Positions 42,273 through 51,273 of a stretch of 64,000 bases of DNA are shown one piece after another (the first letter of the stretch is position 1; each line of letters begins with the position of its first letter). Below the pieces are notes generated by a model. That model saw only the letters and a program-made list of their open reading frames with translations, was not told where the DNA came from and did no database searches. This stretch comes from Caryophanon tenue (GTDB taxonomy: Bacteria > Bacillota > Bacilli > Bacillales_A > Planococcaceae), in contig NZ_MASJ01000039.1 in the NCBI RefSeq assembly GCF_001700315.1, positions 248,001-312,000 of the forward strand, in the 5' to 3' direction. Both the position numbers and the translations under genes were made by a program.

Positions 42273-42573
42273 CTACACTCTGCTATTATGAGAAAAATGA
42301 ATGATTCCATTGAATTTTATCGAATTTATACGGAATTACAAGCATTTTTTAGAGCTTTTAAAAAATACCTACCATTCTAACATGAATAATGCGCAAAGAA
42401 CAAAAAAAGAACACGCTCCCCCTATTTAATTGCATTTTTTTGTGCAATACATCCTAAAACTTCTTTGCTACGTCACATTTTAATTTCTTAAGAAATTCTT
42501 CATTTTTATATTTCATTTTTCTTCAGAATTCCATGATATGCTAGTAAGTAAAATATCACAAAGGAGGTCTTCG
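42273..42573. other. AT-rich intergenic stretch
   Basis: Together with 42101-42272 this makes a 473-base gap without a gene. Besides the aspartate kinase promoter and dyads it holds a perfect 16-base palindrome AATTTCTTAAGAAATT (42482-42497) and the AAGGAGG site (42561-42567) of the following gene. No RNA structure or reading frame is convincing in the middle. Confidence 0.5.
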
Positions 42574-43122
42574 ATGACTCGGTCCATTTACCTCGTCTTA
42601 ACAGCAACGAAAACATGGTTATCACGTACAATTCAATTCGTTACACGTGACCGCTATAATCATGTGTCGATTGCTTTAGATCCTTTTTTATGTGAAATGT
42701 ACAGTTTCGGACGTCGTAAGTATAACAACCCATTTGATGGGGGCTTCACACAAGAAAAATGCTCGACGCCGATTTTCCAAGAAGCCTTTTGTGCCATTTA
42801 CGCTTGTAAATTAACAAATACACAATACGAGACACTTCGCAATCGTTTGCGCACGATGAATGAACACGCAACAGACTATCAATATCATTTTTTAGGTCTA
42901 TTTGCCGTTTGGTGTGGCTATAAGTGGGAACGCGAAAATAGCTATTTCTGCTCACAGTTTATTGCAACGCTATTGAAAGAGCTTCAATTGTCATTGCCAC
43001 ATGAAGAACCATTTTTTGTGCGTCCAAATGATTTCGCTTATTTGCCGTATACAAAATTAATTTATGAAGGCGCACTTCGTCACTATTTACCGCCGACTTA
43101 TCAAAAATTATCGATCGTATAA
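42574..43122 (+). CDS. YiiX-like permuted papain-fold (NlpC/P60-type) protein
   Basis: The product is 182 residues with no signal peptide. The layout is that of the YiiX/YebB group: a conserved His in RYNHVSIALD (about 31-40) comes before a conserved Cys in ENSYFCSQFIA (about 126-136), the permuted order. Enzymes of this fold cleave amide or thioester bonds; the substrate here is unknown. AAGGAGG lies 6 bases before ATG 42574. It is monocistronic, after a 473-base gap, and ends in a shared terminator. Confidence 0.78.
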   Translation: MTRSIYLVLTATKTWLSRTIQFVTRDRYNHVSIALDPFLCEMYSFGRRKYNNPFDGGFTQEKCSTPIFQEAFCAIYACKLTNTQYETLRNRLRTMNEHATDYQYHFLGLFAVWCGYKWERENSYFCSQFIATLLKELQLSLPHEEPFFVRPNDFAYLPYTKLIYEGALRHYLPPTYQKLSIV

Positions 43123-43163
43123 AAAGAGTGCGCAGACATTTTGTCTACACACTCTTTTTTAGT
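43123..43163. terminator. Bidirectional terminator
   Basis: An AAAAGAGTG / CACTCTTTTTT stem with an inner AGAC/GTCT, spanning the gap between converging genes. Confidence 0.8.
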
Positions 43164-43635
43164 TGTATTGTTTTACCGCTTCAACAATTTCTTCAATCGT
43201 TGATACAATGACGCCTCGCTGTTTAATTAAGCCGACAACGAATAAATTACGGTACACAAATTGATTTTCTACCGCATGTTGTTGCAATGCTTCAATTTTT
43301 TTCGTATTCTGTGTCCCTTGCTGACGCACATCACTAAATAACGCAATAATTGGACGACCGAGCATGCTAAACGCACCAATTTCAGCTGCAACGCCCGAAT
43401 CAATTTCAACACCATCAATCACTGCTACGAGTACATCACTTTCTTTTAATGCCTCGAGATCGGCACGTGCAATATCCGCACTGCTCGCATATGCTTCCTT
43501 ATCATTAATCGCATCATTTTCCTGCGGTACGTATAATGTAATACCATCAATTGCCTCACGTAATGCGGTCGCTATCGCCGCATTCACGTAGCGGTCTCCG
43601 ATTGAAAATAACCCATTCGCTACATATACTTTCAT
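43159..43635 (-). CDS. Nucleoside 2-deoxyribosyltransferase family protein
   Basis: The product is 158 residues. The fold pattern of the family is clear: KVYVANGLFSIGDRYVN at the start, then YVPQEND, an acidic DLEALKESDVLVAVIDG segment, and the active-site region GVEIDSGVAAEIGAFSMLGRPIIALFSD (catalytic Glu in AAEIG). These enzymes exchange or hydrolyse the base of deoxynucleosides or deoxynucleotides. The ATG overlaps the topB stop by four bases (ATGA), so it is translated together with topoisomerase III. Confidence 0.85.
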   Translation of the reverse strand: MKVYVANGLFSIGDRYVNAAIATALREAIDGITLYVPQENDAINDKEAYASSADIARADLEALKESDVLVAVIDGVEIDSGVAAEIGAFSMLGRPIIALFSDVRQQGTQNTKKIEALQQHAVENQFVYRNLFVVGLIKQRGVIVSTIEEIVEAVKQYN

Positions 43636-45710
43636 GTCGTCTTGTTCCCCTTTTTCGTTGTTTCTGTAAACTGTGGGAAAATAAATTCGAGCTTCGTGCC
43701 ATTAAACTTCAGCTTTGCTTTACTTTTTTTCCCGGACTTCCATGTAAATAAAATATCGCGTGTTTCTTTATATGCCAATAGCTTTTTCGCATCAGTTGGC
43801 GTAATTTTTGCTTTTAGCATCACTTTCGTTAAGAAGAAATCACATGCTTTATTGGCACAGCTATAGCCTTTAAACGTTTCGGTCACACGTTCGCCGCACT
43901 GCAAACACTCGCCAACAATGACTTCTTCTTTTTCAGCTACTGTCATTTCAAGTACTTTCATTTTTTCTGTCGTTTCATGAACAAACGCCAGCATATCACG
44001 ATAAAAATCACGTGAGCTAAGTGTACCATCGACAATATCTTTCAGCTTTTTACTCCACACAGCCGTCAATTCAGGCGACACTACATCATGCCCTGCTAAA
44101 CTTTGAATCACTTCTCGCCCAAACGCTGTTGCTTGAAACGATTTTTTATCGCGGGTAATCATGCCAATCGCAAGTAGCTTCTCGATAATTTCTGCGCGCG
44201 TCGCCGATGTCCCAATACCTTCTGCGTCCTTTAAAATAGCACGTAATTGCGGATCATCAACAAAGCGCCCTGCATGAAACATCGCATCTAAAAGAGAGCT
44301 ATCCGTGTAGCGCGGTGGTGGCTCGGTCATTTTACTTAAAATAGTAAATGCTTGTACAGGCCACACTTGCCCCTCTTGCATAAACGGCAATGGCACTTCT
44401 TCTTTTTTCTTATGCGATGTATACAACACCGTAAAGCCTTGCTCAACCACCATATTGCCAGTCGTTTTAAACGTTTCGGTACCGCTTTGTAAAATAACGG
44501 TTGTTTTATCAAGTACATACGCTGGCATAAAAATCGCTACTAAACGCTTCGCAATCAATTCATAAATGCGTTGCTCCTGCATGCTAAGCGACGCAAATTT
44601 CGGTGTTACTTCGGTCACTGTAATGGCATGATGGTCTGTTAGCTTTTGGTCATCCACATAACGCTTTGAACGCATGACGTGCTGCATATGCTGGACATCA
44701 AGGGCAGTCGCATACTGCGCAAGTTGCGGCACACCTTGTATCGCAGCAACATTCTTCTCAATATGCTTCGCAAAGTTTGTCGGCAAATGCTTCGATTCTG
44801 TACGCGGATACGTAATCAGCTTTTTTTCGTATAAGCTTTGCGCAATTTTTAATGTATCGCTCGATGTAAAACCGTAAAATTTATTCGCTTCCTTTTGTAG
44901 CTCGAGTAAAGAATGGAGCTGTGCTGCTGGAATGGTTTTACGCTCTGTTTCTAAGCTGACCACCTGCGCTTCGTTTGTGACACGCGCAATAATGGCCTCT
45001 GCTTCTTCGTTTGTTGCAACACGATTCACCTTTTCTTTAAACCAAAGTGCTTGAAATGCACCACAGTCCATTTGTACTTGAAAATATGGCTGCGGTACAA
45101 AACGCTGAATTTCTTCTTCGCGCTGTGCAACAATCGCTAACGTCGGAGTCATCACACGTCCTACTTTAATCGTTCGCCCGCCTTTAACAGTCGCAGCACG
45201 CGTACAGTTTAAGCCAACAAGCCAATCAAATACCATACGATACATCGCTGCATTGCGTAAATTACGAATCAGTGGGTCATGCTCGTCAATTAAATTTTGC
45301 AGCGATGCACGAATCGCAGGCTCAGTCGTTTGTGACGTCCAAAACCGCTTCACCGGTAAATTCGTCCCAACCTTTTTATAAAACGAATAAAAAATATTTT
45401 CGCCTTCCATCCCCGCATCACACGCATTAATTAAAAAATCATATTGCCCATTTTTCAATGTTTGTTCAATCTCTTTATATACTTTCGCAGCTGTTTTTTT
45501 CACACGAAACTCAAAGCGTTGTGGCACCATCGGCAATAACGCTAAATCCCATTTTTTCCACGCGGCATCATACTCGTGTGGCTCTTTTAGTTCGACAACA
45601 TGTCCAACAAATGATGTAAACTCAATGTCGATATCTAAATTCATTTTTTTATATACTTTTTGAATGTCACGCATAAGTGACGGTTTTTCTGCAATTAATA
45701 ATGCCCGCAC
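43632..45710 (-). CDS. topB: DNA topoisomerase III (type IA)
   Basis: The product is 692 residues. A TOPRIM domain starts it (ALLIAEKPSLMRDI, with ACDAGMEGENIFYSFY), and the active-site tyrosine lies in KKLITYPRTESKHLP (about residues 305-318). The strand-passage domains follow and the end carries one cysteine-containing zinc-ribbon-like segment (CLQCGERVTETFKGYSCANKACDFF, quoted in parts: CLQCGE and CANKAC). It decatenates DNA and resolves recombination intermediates in the nucleoid. GTG start 45710 follows GAGGTGA by 6 bases. Confidence 0.93.
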   Translation of the reverse strand: MRALLIAEKPSLMRDIQKVYKKMNLDIDIEFTSFVGHVVELKEPHEYDAAWKKWDLALLPMVPQRFEFRVKKTAAKVYKEIEQTLKNGQYDFLINACDAGMEGENIFYSFYKKVGTNLPVKRFWTSQTTEPAIRASLQNLIDEHDPLIRNLRNAAMYRMVFDWLVGLNCTRAATVKGGRTIKVGRVMTPTLAIVAQREEEIQRFVPQPYFQVQMDCGAFQALWFKEKVNRVATNEEAEAIIARVTNEAQVVSLETERKTIPAAQLHSLLELQKEANKFYGFTSSDTLKIAQSLYEKKLITYPRTESKHLPTNFAKHIEKNVAAIQGVPQLAQYATALDVQHMQHVMRSKRYVDDQKLTDHHAITVTEVTPKFASLSMQEQRIYELIAKRLVAIFMPAYVLDKTTVILQSGTETFKTTGNMVVEQGFTVLYTSHKKKEEVPLPFMQEGQVWPVQAFTILSKMTEPPPRYTDSSLLDAMFHAGRFVDDPQLRAILKDAEGIGTSATRAEIIEKLLAIGMITRDKKSFQATAFGREVIQSLAGHDVVSPELTAVWSKKLKDIVDGTLSSRDFYRDMLAFVHETTEKMKVLEMTVAEKEEVIVGECLQCGERVTETFKGYSCANKACDFFLTKVMLKAKITPTDAKKLLAYKETRDILFTWKSGKKSKAKLKFNGTKLEFIFPQFTETTKKGNKTT

Positions 45711-45750
45711 AGTTCTTCACCTCGATGTCTATTATACCGCACGGCGGCAT

Positions 45751-45790
45751 AAAAAAACTTGCTAAAGCGTAGCGCTTATAGCAAGTTCGT
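45751..45790 (-). terminator. Terminator of the hydrolase gene
   Basis: An AACTTGC / GCAAGTT stem extended by TATAAGC/GCTTTA, followed on the minus strand by TTTTTTTAT. Confidence 0.75.
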
Positions 45791-45797
45791 TTCCGTA

Positions 45798-46532
45798 TTA
45801 TTCATCTAAAAATTCAATAACTGCATTAATAAATCCTTGTGGGTCTTCAAGCATGCCTAAATGTCCAGTTTGCGTTACCACTTTTTGAATCACCGCATTA
45901 TTCGTTTGAATCGGCTTCACCGCGCCGTCAAATGCACCTTCTAACACAAGTGTCGGCACATCAAGTGTCTCAATAAATTCACGTTGGTCTGGACGTGCCT
46001 TCATTGCCTCTAACGCAACCACTAAACCTTGCTCCGTTGCACGATAGCCTTCTTGACGTCCTTTATCAATCGCTTCTGGTGACGCATCTTCAGCAAAAAA
46101 CGCGGCAATTACTTCATCCACAAATTGCTTAACGCCATTTTCTTGAATCGCTTTCGCTTGCTTCGTACGCTTTTCAATCGCGGCATCATCATCTGGTGAA
46201 GCTGACGAGTACGCTAAGATGGCTTTTTTTATTGGGAAACGCTTCGTTTCAAGCGCCGCCAGTGTAATATAACCACCTAAGGAATGACCAAGCCAGTTTA
46301 CTTCTGTAATTCCTTCTGCCTTTAATACATCTATCACTGCATCTGCGTAATCATAAACCGAATACGCGTCCTTTTCGACAGCACTTTCACCGTGTCCAGG
46401 TAATTCGACACGAATCACATCATAGCGTTCCTTTAAGGCATCCACGACATCTTGGAATACATGTTGCCCCCCTAAAAAGCCATGTACAAGTACAAGCGGT
46501 TGACCTTGTCCTTCTCTTACATAATGTAACAT
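45798..46532 (-). CDS. Alpha/beta-hydrolase
   Basis: The product is 244 residues. It has the oxyanion loop HGFLGGQHVF, nucleophile elbow GHSLGG (Ser about 88), an acid in EGAFDGAVKP and a late His in TGHLGMLEDP, so the catalytic triad is complete. The fold resembles small esterases and MenH-like enzymes, but no menaquinone gene is near. ATG 46532 follows GGGGAT; a TTG two codons earlier is an alternative. It is cytosolic and terminated on its own. Confidence 0.85.
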   Translation of the reverse strand: MLHYVREGQGQPLVLVHGFLGGQHVFQDVVDALKERYDVIRVELPGHGESAVEKDAYSVYDYADAVIDVLKAEGITEVNWLGHSLGGYITLAALETKRFPIKKAILAYSSASPDDDAAIEKRTKQAKAIQENGVKQFVDEVIAAFFAEDASPEAIDKGRQEGYRATEQGLVVALEAMKARPDQREFIETLDVPTLVLEGAFDGAVKPIQTNNAVIQKVVTQTGHLGMLEDPQGFINAVIEFLDE

Positions 46533-46589
46533 ATACAAATCCCCTTTCGTCTGTCATTATCTTTATCCCATTTCCTCAAATTAAAAACA

Positions 46590-47066
46590 TTATACTAAAC
46601 GCTTTTCGTATGTAATCGATTGTAAGGAATGACCGGCAAAATCTTCGGTAAACTCCGCAGTCATTTGAAAGCCTTTTGCTATGTAAAATTGACGACCAAT
46701 TAAATTTTCACGCTCCACATGAGCAAAAATCGCATCGGGTTTCAATTGCTGAATACCAAATTCCAACAATTTCGTGCCGATTTTTTGCCCTTGCTTACTC
46801 GGTAACATATAAAGAGCAGCTAGCTCTACTTTCTTATCTGCACGTACTGGCAAAAAGTTTGCAAAGCCGATAATGTCACCTTTTTCTACTGCTACATACA
46901 TATGTGAATGTTCGATACGATGCATCAAGTGTTGCGTTGAATACGCTCGCTGTAAAAAAGCTTTTTGCACATCTTTTGGAATAATGCCTTCATAGGTTGC
47001 ATGCCAACTAATCGCTGCAACATGTTGTACAGCTTGAATATGTTGTATCGTCATTTTTTCAATCAT
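46590..47066 (-). CDS. GNAT-family N-acetyltransferase
   Basis: The product is 158 residues. Acetyl-CoA loop MLPSKQGQKIGTKLLEF and the C-terminal VERENLIGRQFYIAKGFQMT segment place it in the GNAT superfamily, near the PaiA/YhfO-like group with the N-terminal segment ISWHATYEGIIP. The substrate may be a polyamine or small amine; unproven. AAGGGGTGG lies 8 bases before the ATG. It is 57 bases upstream of the hydrolase gene, same strand. Confidence 0.82.
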   Translation of the reverse strand: MIEKMTIQHIQAVQHVAAISWHATYEGIIPKDVQKAFLQRAYSTQHLMHRIEHSHMYVAVEKGDIIGFANFLPVRADKKVELAALYMLPSKQGQKIGTKLLEFGIQQLKPDAIFAHVERENLIGRQFYIAKGFQMTAEFTEDFAGHSLQSITYEKRLV

Positions 47067-47100
47067 TGTGCTGTTCCACCCCTTTATGTTTTAACAGTTA

Positions 47101-47337
47101 TTACGGCATCAGCTCATGATTTGCAAAAACAATAATATACGCAAGAATAATACAAGCAATGCCTAGCAAATCACGCAAAAATAATAAAATATTGCCTTTC
47201 TCTTTCGGCTTCGGCGCTTTACGAATTGTAATCGCGACTAAAATTGTGAGCCCAACAAATACAATCGGATATAAATAACCACCAAATAGCAATGCAATAA
47301 TGGCAACGCTATAAAGTGCTAATAAGGCTAAAAACAT
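47101..47337 (-). CDS. Small three-span membrane protein, unknown
   Basis: The product is 78 residues with hydrophobic segments at about 1-18, 20-38 and 55-73, split by a basic KAPKPKEKG loop. The start ATG 47337 follows AAGGAGG by 6 bases; the longer frame runs through that site. It is 34 bases upstream of the GNAT gene and may be co-transcribed with it. No family recognised. Confidence 0.55.
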   Translation of the reverse strand: MFLALLALYSVAIIALLFGGYLYPIVFVGLTILVAITIRKAPKPKEKGNILLFLRDLLGIACIILAYIIVFANHELMP

Positions 47338-47408
47338 AGTGTCCTCCTTCAAGTTGTGTCTGGTGTTAGTATAAGCCATTTACGTTGTAAACACATCATT
47401 TTGCACAT

Positions 47409-47453
47409 GTAAAAAGGATGTTCTGCCAAACAGGCAGGAACATCCTTTTCTTA
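47409..47453 (-). terminator. Terminator of the kinase gene
   Basis: An AAAAGGATGTTC / GAACATCCTTTT stem with inner GCC/GGC, just after the stop at 47451. Confidence 0.85.
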
Positions 47454-48035
47454 AATACGTGACGTGACGGCACCTGTTTGACCATCTAAAATCATCTCTG
47501 CATATTTATGTGGCAAATGCTCCTCGATATATCGTTGCTCAGCAGGAAGCTGTTCCTGTTCCCAAAACGTGCGCAAATGCTCACCATCTTTTTCGATATT
47601 ACGCGCTAAACGAATATGTGCAGGCGTGGACACCCATATTTTAATGTCATAATACGGTGCTAGCTCTAATCGTGTGCTATATATTCCTCCAACAATGACA
47701 ATGCCATACGGTTCTACAACATTCCAACGTTGCTGCATCGGCTCTGTAACGTCATAACACCAATATTTCGCTTGCTTATGATGCGCAAGTGGTATTAATA
47801 CTTGCTTTTTTAAACGTTGCCAATCCATTTCTTGGCCAATTTGTTGAGAGCGGTCCTGCTGCTGAGATAATGGCATGATAAAATCATTTGTAGAGATGAC
47901 GGTCACGTTCGGAAGCGCTTGTTCAATCTGCTCAGCAAGCGTCGTTTTACCAGCGCCACTTCCACCATCAATGCCAATGATCAGTGCGTGTTGCTGTTCA
48001 TCTTTACATGCCGCTAATCGCTGTAAAAGGTCCAT
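47451..48035 (-). CDS. Uridine-kinase-like P-loop kinase
   Basis: The product is 194 residues. P-loop GIDGGSGAGKTTLAEQI (about 20-36), then TNDFIMP, YDVTEPMQQRW and the lid segment RLARNIEKDGEHLR follow the uridine kinase/phosphoribulokinase-like pattern. It probably phosphorylates a nucleoside or small molecule in the cytoplasm; YwjB/Udk-like relatives are often of unknown substrate. Two tandem ATGs exist (48038 and 48035); the second is 7 bases from AAGGAGG. Confidence 0.8.
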   Translation of the reverse strand: MDLLQRLAACKDEQQHALIIGIDGGSGAGKTTLAEQIEQALPNVTVISTNDFIMPLSQQQDRSQQIGQEMDWQRLKKQVLIPLAHHKQAKYWCYDVTEPMQQRWNVVEPYGIVIVGGIYSTRLELAPYYDIKIWVSTPAHIRLARNIEKDGEHLRTFWEQEQLPAEQRYIEEHLPHKYAEMILDGQTGAVTSRI

Positions 48036-48075
48036 CATCGCGCCTCCTTCCCACTCGTTTTTTCCTCATTATACC

Positions 48076-48624
48076 TCAATACGAGTCTTTAGATGAAAAC
48101 CGTTGTTGCATTTCCTCCGTATAAGCTTCGGACTGCCCTAATGGAATGCTTAACGATACCCATTCTTCTCCACGCAACGCTTTAGCAATATAAACTATTT
48201 GCCCTACATGATAACTGTAATGTGATAACTGACGATTAATCGCATCAAATACGCTATGCTGCTCGCCGCGTATCGTCACCTGCTCCGTTAAATGGTCGGG
48301 TGTCAGTTGACGCAATGCTTGAAAAACCGTCTCCCATCCTTGCTCCCATAACGATGAAACAGCGCCTAATGACTGCTTTTTTTCGATAAATTCACGGTCG
48401 CGGTCACGTGAAGGCTTTTCACCATCCGTCGTTAAAAAATCACTAAAGCGCGAAATCATATTTCCATGTAAATGTTGAATAATAATCGCAATGCTGTTGG
48501 ATTGCTCATTCACTCTGTCATGTAATTGTTGCTCCGAAATTTGTTGTAACGTGCGGTCACCTAAACTTTTCATTTCTTCAAAACGTTTTTGTACACTATT
48601 AATATAATGCATACCAATATCCAC
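48076..48624 (-). CDS. DinB-superfamily (DUF1572) protein
   Basis: The product is 182 residues, a four-helix bundle of the DinB/YfiT superfamily. The metal-ligand positions typical of DUF1572 are visible: His in IIIQHLHGNMISRFSDF and two His in QLSHYSYHVGQIVYI. Such proteins may act as metal-dependent thiol transferases, but the reaction is unknown for this group. A GTG start at 48624 is used because AGGAGGT is 6 bases upstream. It lies 40 bases upstream of the kinase gene on the same strand. Confidence 0.8.
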   Translation of the reverse strand: MDIGMHYINSVQKRFEEMKSLGDRTLQQISEQQLHDRVNEQSNSIAIIIQHLHGNMISRFSDFLTTDGEKPSRDRDREFIEKKQSLGAVSSLWEQGWETVFQALRQLTPDHLTEQVTIRGEQHSVFDAINRQLSHYSYHVGQIVYIAKALRGEEWVSLSIPLGQSEAYTEEMQQRFSSKDSY

Positions 48625-48728
48625 AAAAACACCTCCTAACAACTTTCTTTAATTATATAGAAAATATCATGAATTAAATAGCAAAAACGCTCATTTATTG
48701 ATAAAATAACAACAAGGGGGTATGTGTA

Positions 48729-49106
48729 ATGAAACGAACTATCTTTTGGTTAATTCCTATTGGCATTTTATGCTGTATCGTTGTATATTATTGGCCGCAA
48801 GAGGAAATTACCGATAATGCGTATATTGATTACATTAAAGAAAGCGCTTATGAACAAACAACATATGAACAACTAATGGCAAGTAATTGTTCCGAACAAA
48901 ACTGGGTGTACTTCCAAACAAACCGTGGACAAGACGTTGTTGAATTTAAAGGGGAATGTATCATTGACACGGAAGAACAGCCTGTTAACTTACAATTTTT
49001 AATTGATGAACAGATTCAAAACTATTCCGTTGGTGCGATGTTAATTGCGAAGGAAAAAGTTGAAGAGACAAAACGTGATGCAACGTTACAAAGCTTTATG
49101 AACTAA
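48729..49106 (+). CDS. Membrane-anchored small extracytoplasmic protein, unknown
   Basis: The product is 125 residues: one N-terminal hydrophobic helix (about 4-21, TIFWLIPIGILCCIVVYYW) and an acidic soluble domain with two cysteines (NCSEQNW, GECIID) that may pair outside the cell. The central segment (WVYFQTNRGQDVVEFKG) is beta-like. AAGGGGG precedes the ATG by about 8 bases. Monocistronic on the + strand among minus-strand genes. No family recognised. Confidence 0.6.
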   Translation: MKRTIFWLIPIGILCCIVVYYWPQEEITDNAYIDYIKESAYEQTTYEQLMASNCSEQNWVYFQTNRGQDVVEFKGECIIDTEEQPVNLQFLIDEQIQNYSVGAMLIAKEKVEETKRDATLQSFMN

Positions 49107-49152
49107 AAAAGGTTTGTCCGAGGCTACCATGCTCTGGACAAACCTTTTATAT
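49105..49152. terminator. Intrinsic terminator
   Basis: A 13-bp perfect stem (49107-49119 with 49136-49148) with A-run and T-run flanks, between converging genes. Confidence 0.9.
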
Positions 49153-49191
49153 TTCATCTACTGCGCCGATGACATTCACCTCCTTAGCCAT

Positions 49192-49383
49192 TTATGACGA
49201 TAGACTGCTGACAATTTCTTGCTCTAAATGACTAAGTTGCTTTTCTAAGCGCTGTAGCTCTTTTTCCATTAGCACATGCTCCACTTTATTTTGTTCCATA
49301 TATCGATTGCGCTTTTCTAATAAGCGCTCCATGCGTGTCATCATGTGCAAATAGCGGTGCTCTGGTTGAATCAACTTCTCCAT
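49192..49383 (-). CDS. Small coiled-coil protein, unknown
   Basis: The product is 63 residues, nearly all helical with heptad-like leucines (MERLLEKRNRYMEQNKVEH, MEKELQRLEKQLSHLEQEI) and three Met/His near the start. AAGGAGGAG lies 6 bases before ATG 49383. The 288-base gap to its right has no gene. Probably a small oligomeric or regulatory protein; no name can be given. Confidence 0.5.
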   Translation of the reverse strand: MEKLIQPEHRYLHMMTRMERLLEKRNRYMEQNKVEHVLMEKELQRLEKQLSHLEQEIVSSLSS

Positions 49384-49600
49384 GGCGGCTCCTCCTTGTA
49401 AAGTAATGTTCATTTGTGTATGTGAGCATTATTTTTCTTTACTTCTTTTTTACCCGCACATCGATAAAAAAAACATATTTACTGAATATTATTATTTTCA
49501 TATGCCATAAATACACACCATAATACCCATTTATTTTTCAACCAATTGATAATAAATACCTTGTCATTCCAAAAAAACGTCACTTTTCTTTCAATACGCA

Positions 49601-49638
49601 AAAAAACAGCAGAAAGGATTACCTTTCGCTGTTTTTTA
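49601..49638 (-). terminator. Terminator of the Sel1-repeat gene
   Basis: An AAAAACAGC-GAAAGG / CCTTTCGCTGTTTTT stem with a single bulge, downstream of the stop at 49672. Confidence 0.85.
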
Positions 49639-49671
49639 TCATGACATTTTTATCAAAACTAAAGATATTTT

Positions 49672-50703
49672 TTAGACAAATATACTCTCATTTAATAATG
49701 CTAACATATTAATCGCTGGTTCATATTGCTGATCTGCCGCTAACATATAGTATTCATAGGCTGTTTGAATGTCACGCATAACCCCAAAGCCGTTTTCATA
49801 TAAAAAGCCTAAATAATATTGTGCTTCCGGCTCGTGTAGCGCCACCGCACGTGTTAAAAATGCGAATGCTTTATCATAATCTTGCTTTACAAAATGTCCA
49901 TGTAAATACATTTCCGCGAGCTTCGTCCATCCCTCTGATGCAAGTGGGCTCTTTGTCTTCTTCAACCAATAATACGCGGCACGATAATCTTGCTTTTCAT
50001 AAAAAAATAAACCTAATTGCTCACACGCTTCATCTTCGCCACTCTCTGCTGCTAGTTTCAAATAGGCCACCGCTTTTTCTTCATCTTTTTCAACATGCTC
50101 GCCGTCTAAATACATAATGCCGATAATCGTATTGGCATAAAAATGCCCCTCATTCGCAGATTTGTGCAACCTATCAAGCGCCTTCTCTACATCATAGAGC
50201 TCTAGTGGTCCATTTAAATGATTCAATGCAATTTCAAAGGATGCTTTAGCATCGCCACGATTGGCTTCAACATCATAATAAACGTCAATAAGCGCTTCAC
50301 TAATGCGCTCTAATTGTGTTGGTTCAATTTCTTCTTCACACATCGTTTCAAAATAATACATGTAAATCGGTAATAATAATTCCACCGCACGCCCTGCTTC
50401 AACAAGCTCAATCGGACGCTCTACAGTTGATTTTGTATGCGCATCAAATTTATAAAGCAACGTTTGAAATGCTTCATCAAACTGCCCCATAAATGCTACG
50501 TCTTGCAACATTGTCGGCGTGCTATGCATTTCATTACTCGGGTACATCGTATTTAAAAATGTATGGAATACTTCGATTGATTTTTGAAGGGAATAATTCG
50601 GTTTATATACAACATATTGGCTTGCGGAAATAAGTTGATACACTTGCTCGCGTTCGCCGCGCTGTAATAATTTTTCTGCAATGCCTAATAACTGATTTAA
50701 CAT
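49672..50703 (-). CDS. Sel1/TPR-repeat protein
   Basis: The product is 343 residues, cytosolic. The C-terminal half has four Sel1-like repeats: ANTIIGIMYLDGEHVEKDEEKA, EACEQLGLFFYEKQDYRAA (a short unit), GWTKLAEMYLHGHFVKQDYDKA and AQYYLGFLYENGFGVMRDIQTA (each read in parts). The N-terminal half is also helical. Such proteins are interaction scaffolds. The ATG at 50703 is preceded by an in-frame TGA, and the nearest GAGGAG is about 13 bases away, so translation may be weak. Partner unknown. Confidence 0.75.
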   Translation of the reverse strand: MLNQLLGIAEKLLQRGEREQVYQLISASQYVVYKPNYSLQKSIEVFHTFLNTMYPSNEMHSTPTMLQDVAFMGQFDEAFQTLLYKFDAHTKSTVERPIELVEAGRAVELLLPIYMYYFETMCEEEIEPTQLERISEALIDVYYDVEANRGDAKASFEIALNHLNGPLELYDVEKALDRLHKSANEGHFYANTIIGIMYLDGEHVEKDEEKAVAYLKLAAESGEDEACEQLGLFFYEKQDYRAAYYWLKKTKSPLASEGWTKLAEMYLHGHFVKQDYDKAFAFLTRAVALHEPEAQYYLGFLYENGFGVMRDIQTAYEYYMLAADQQYEPAINMLALLNESIFV

Positions 50704-50835
50704 AAATCAATTGCCATCTCCTCTTAACAAACTATCACGCACAAAAGAATAGGCCCATCTATAGTGACGGACCCTTCATTCATAACGTATTCATTATAGT
50801 AAACTTCGTGATATTTGTCTTGAGTTTTGTTTCAA

Positions 50836-51105
50836 CTAGGCTGTTCGCGGATTAAATGTTTTTAATTTACGTAAATAAAAATCTTCATCTTCTTCACGAC
50901 GACCACTTTTAAATTCGGCAAACGATACTTGCTTTGCCCCCATAACGCCCTTTTCTTTCACACCAGGCATCTCTTTTGCATGGTCGTACACATCCATAAT
51001 TGAAAAATGTGCCGGAAATGCTAAATAGCGAGCAACACTAACTTCATTAAATTGACCGACATGGCCATATCGTAAAATAACTTTCCAAAATTTTTGTTGC
51101 TTCAT
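50836..51105 (-). CDS. Conserved-looking small protein, unknown (89 residues)
   Basis: The product starts MKQQKFWKVILRYGHVGQ and is basic and hydrophilic, with an alpha/beta pattern and a basic/acidic tail (KSGRREEDEDFYLRKLK). A GGGAAGG site lies about 9 bases before the ATG. Monocistronic; a weak GC-rich hairpin at about 50745-50774 may terminate it. I cannot name the family. Confidence 0.55.
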   Translation of the reverse strand: MKQQKFWKVILRYGHVGQFNEVSVARYLAFPAHFSIMDVYDHAKEMPGVKEKGVMGAKQVSFAEFKSGRREEDEDFYLRKLKTFNPRTA

Positions 51106-51226
51106 ACTATCGCACCCTTCCCCATTAGATTACTTAATTTTCTGAATAATACTATTTTAGCGTATAAACGGTAATTTTAGCAACAAATTGGCACTTTTTT
51201 TCTCAAAAAAATTTTTTTAGAAAACA

Positions 51227-51271
51227 AAAAAGTTGTTCAACACTAAATATTACCTGTGTGAACAACTTTTC
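51227..51271 (-). terminator. Terminator of the SMR operon
   Basis: An AAAAGTTGTTCA / TGAACAACTTTT stem (51229-51240 with 51259-51270) followed on the minus strand by TTTTTTGTTTTC. Confidence 0.85.
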
Positions 51272-51273
51272 CC

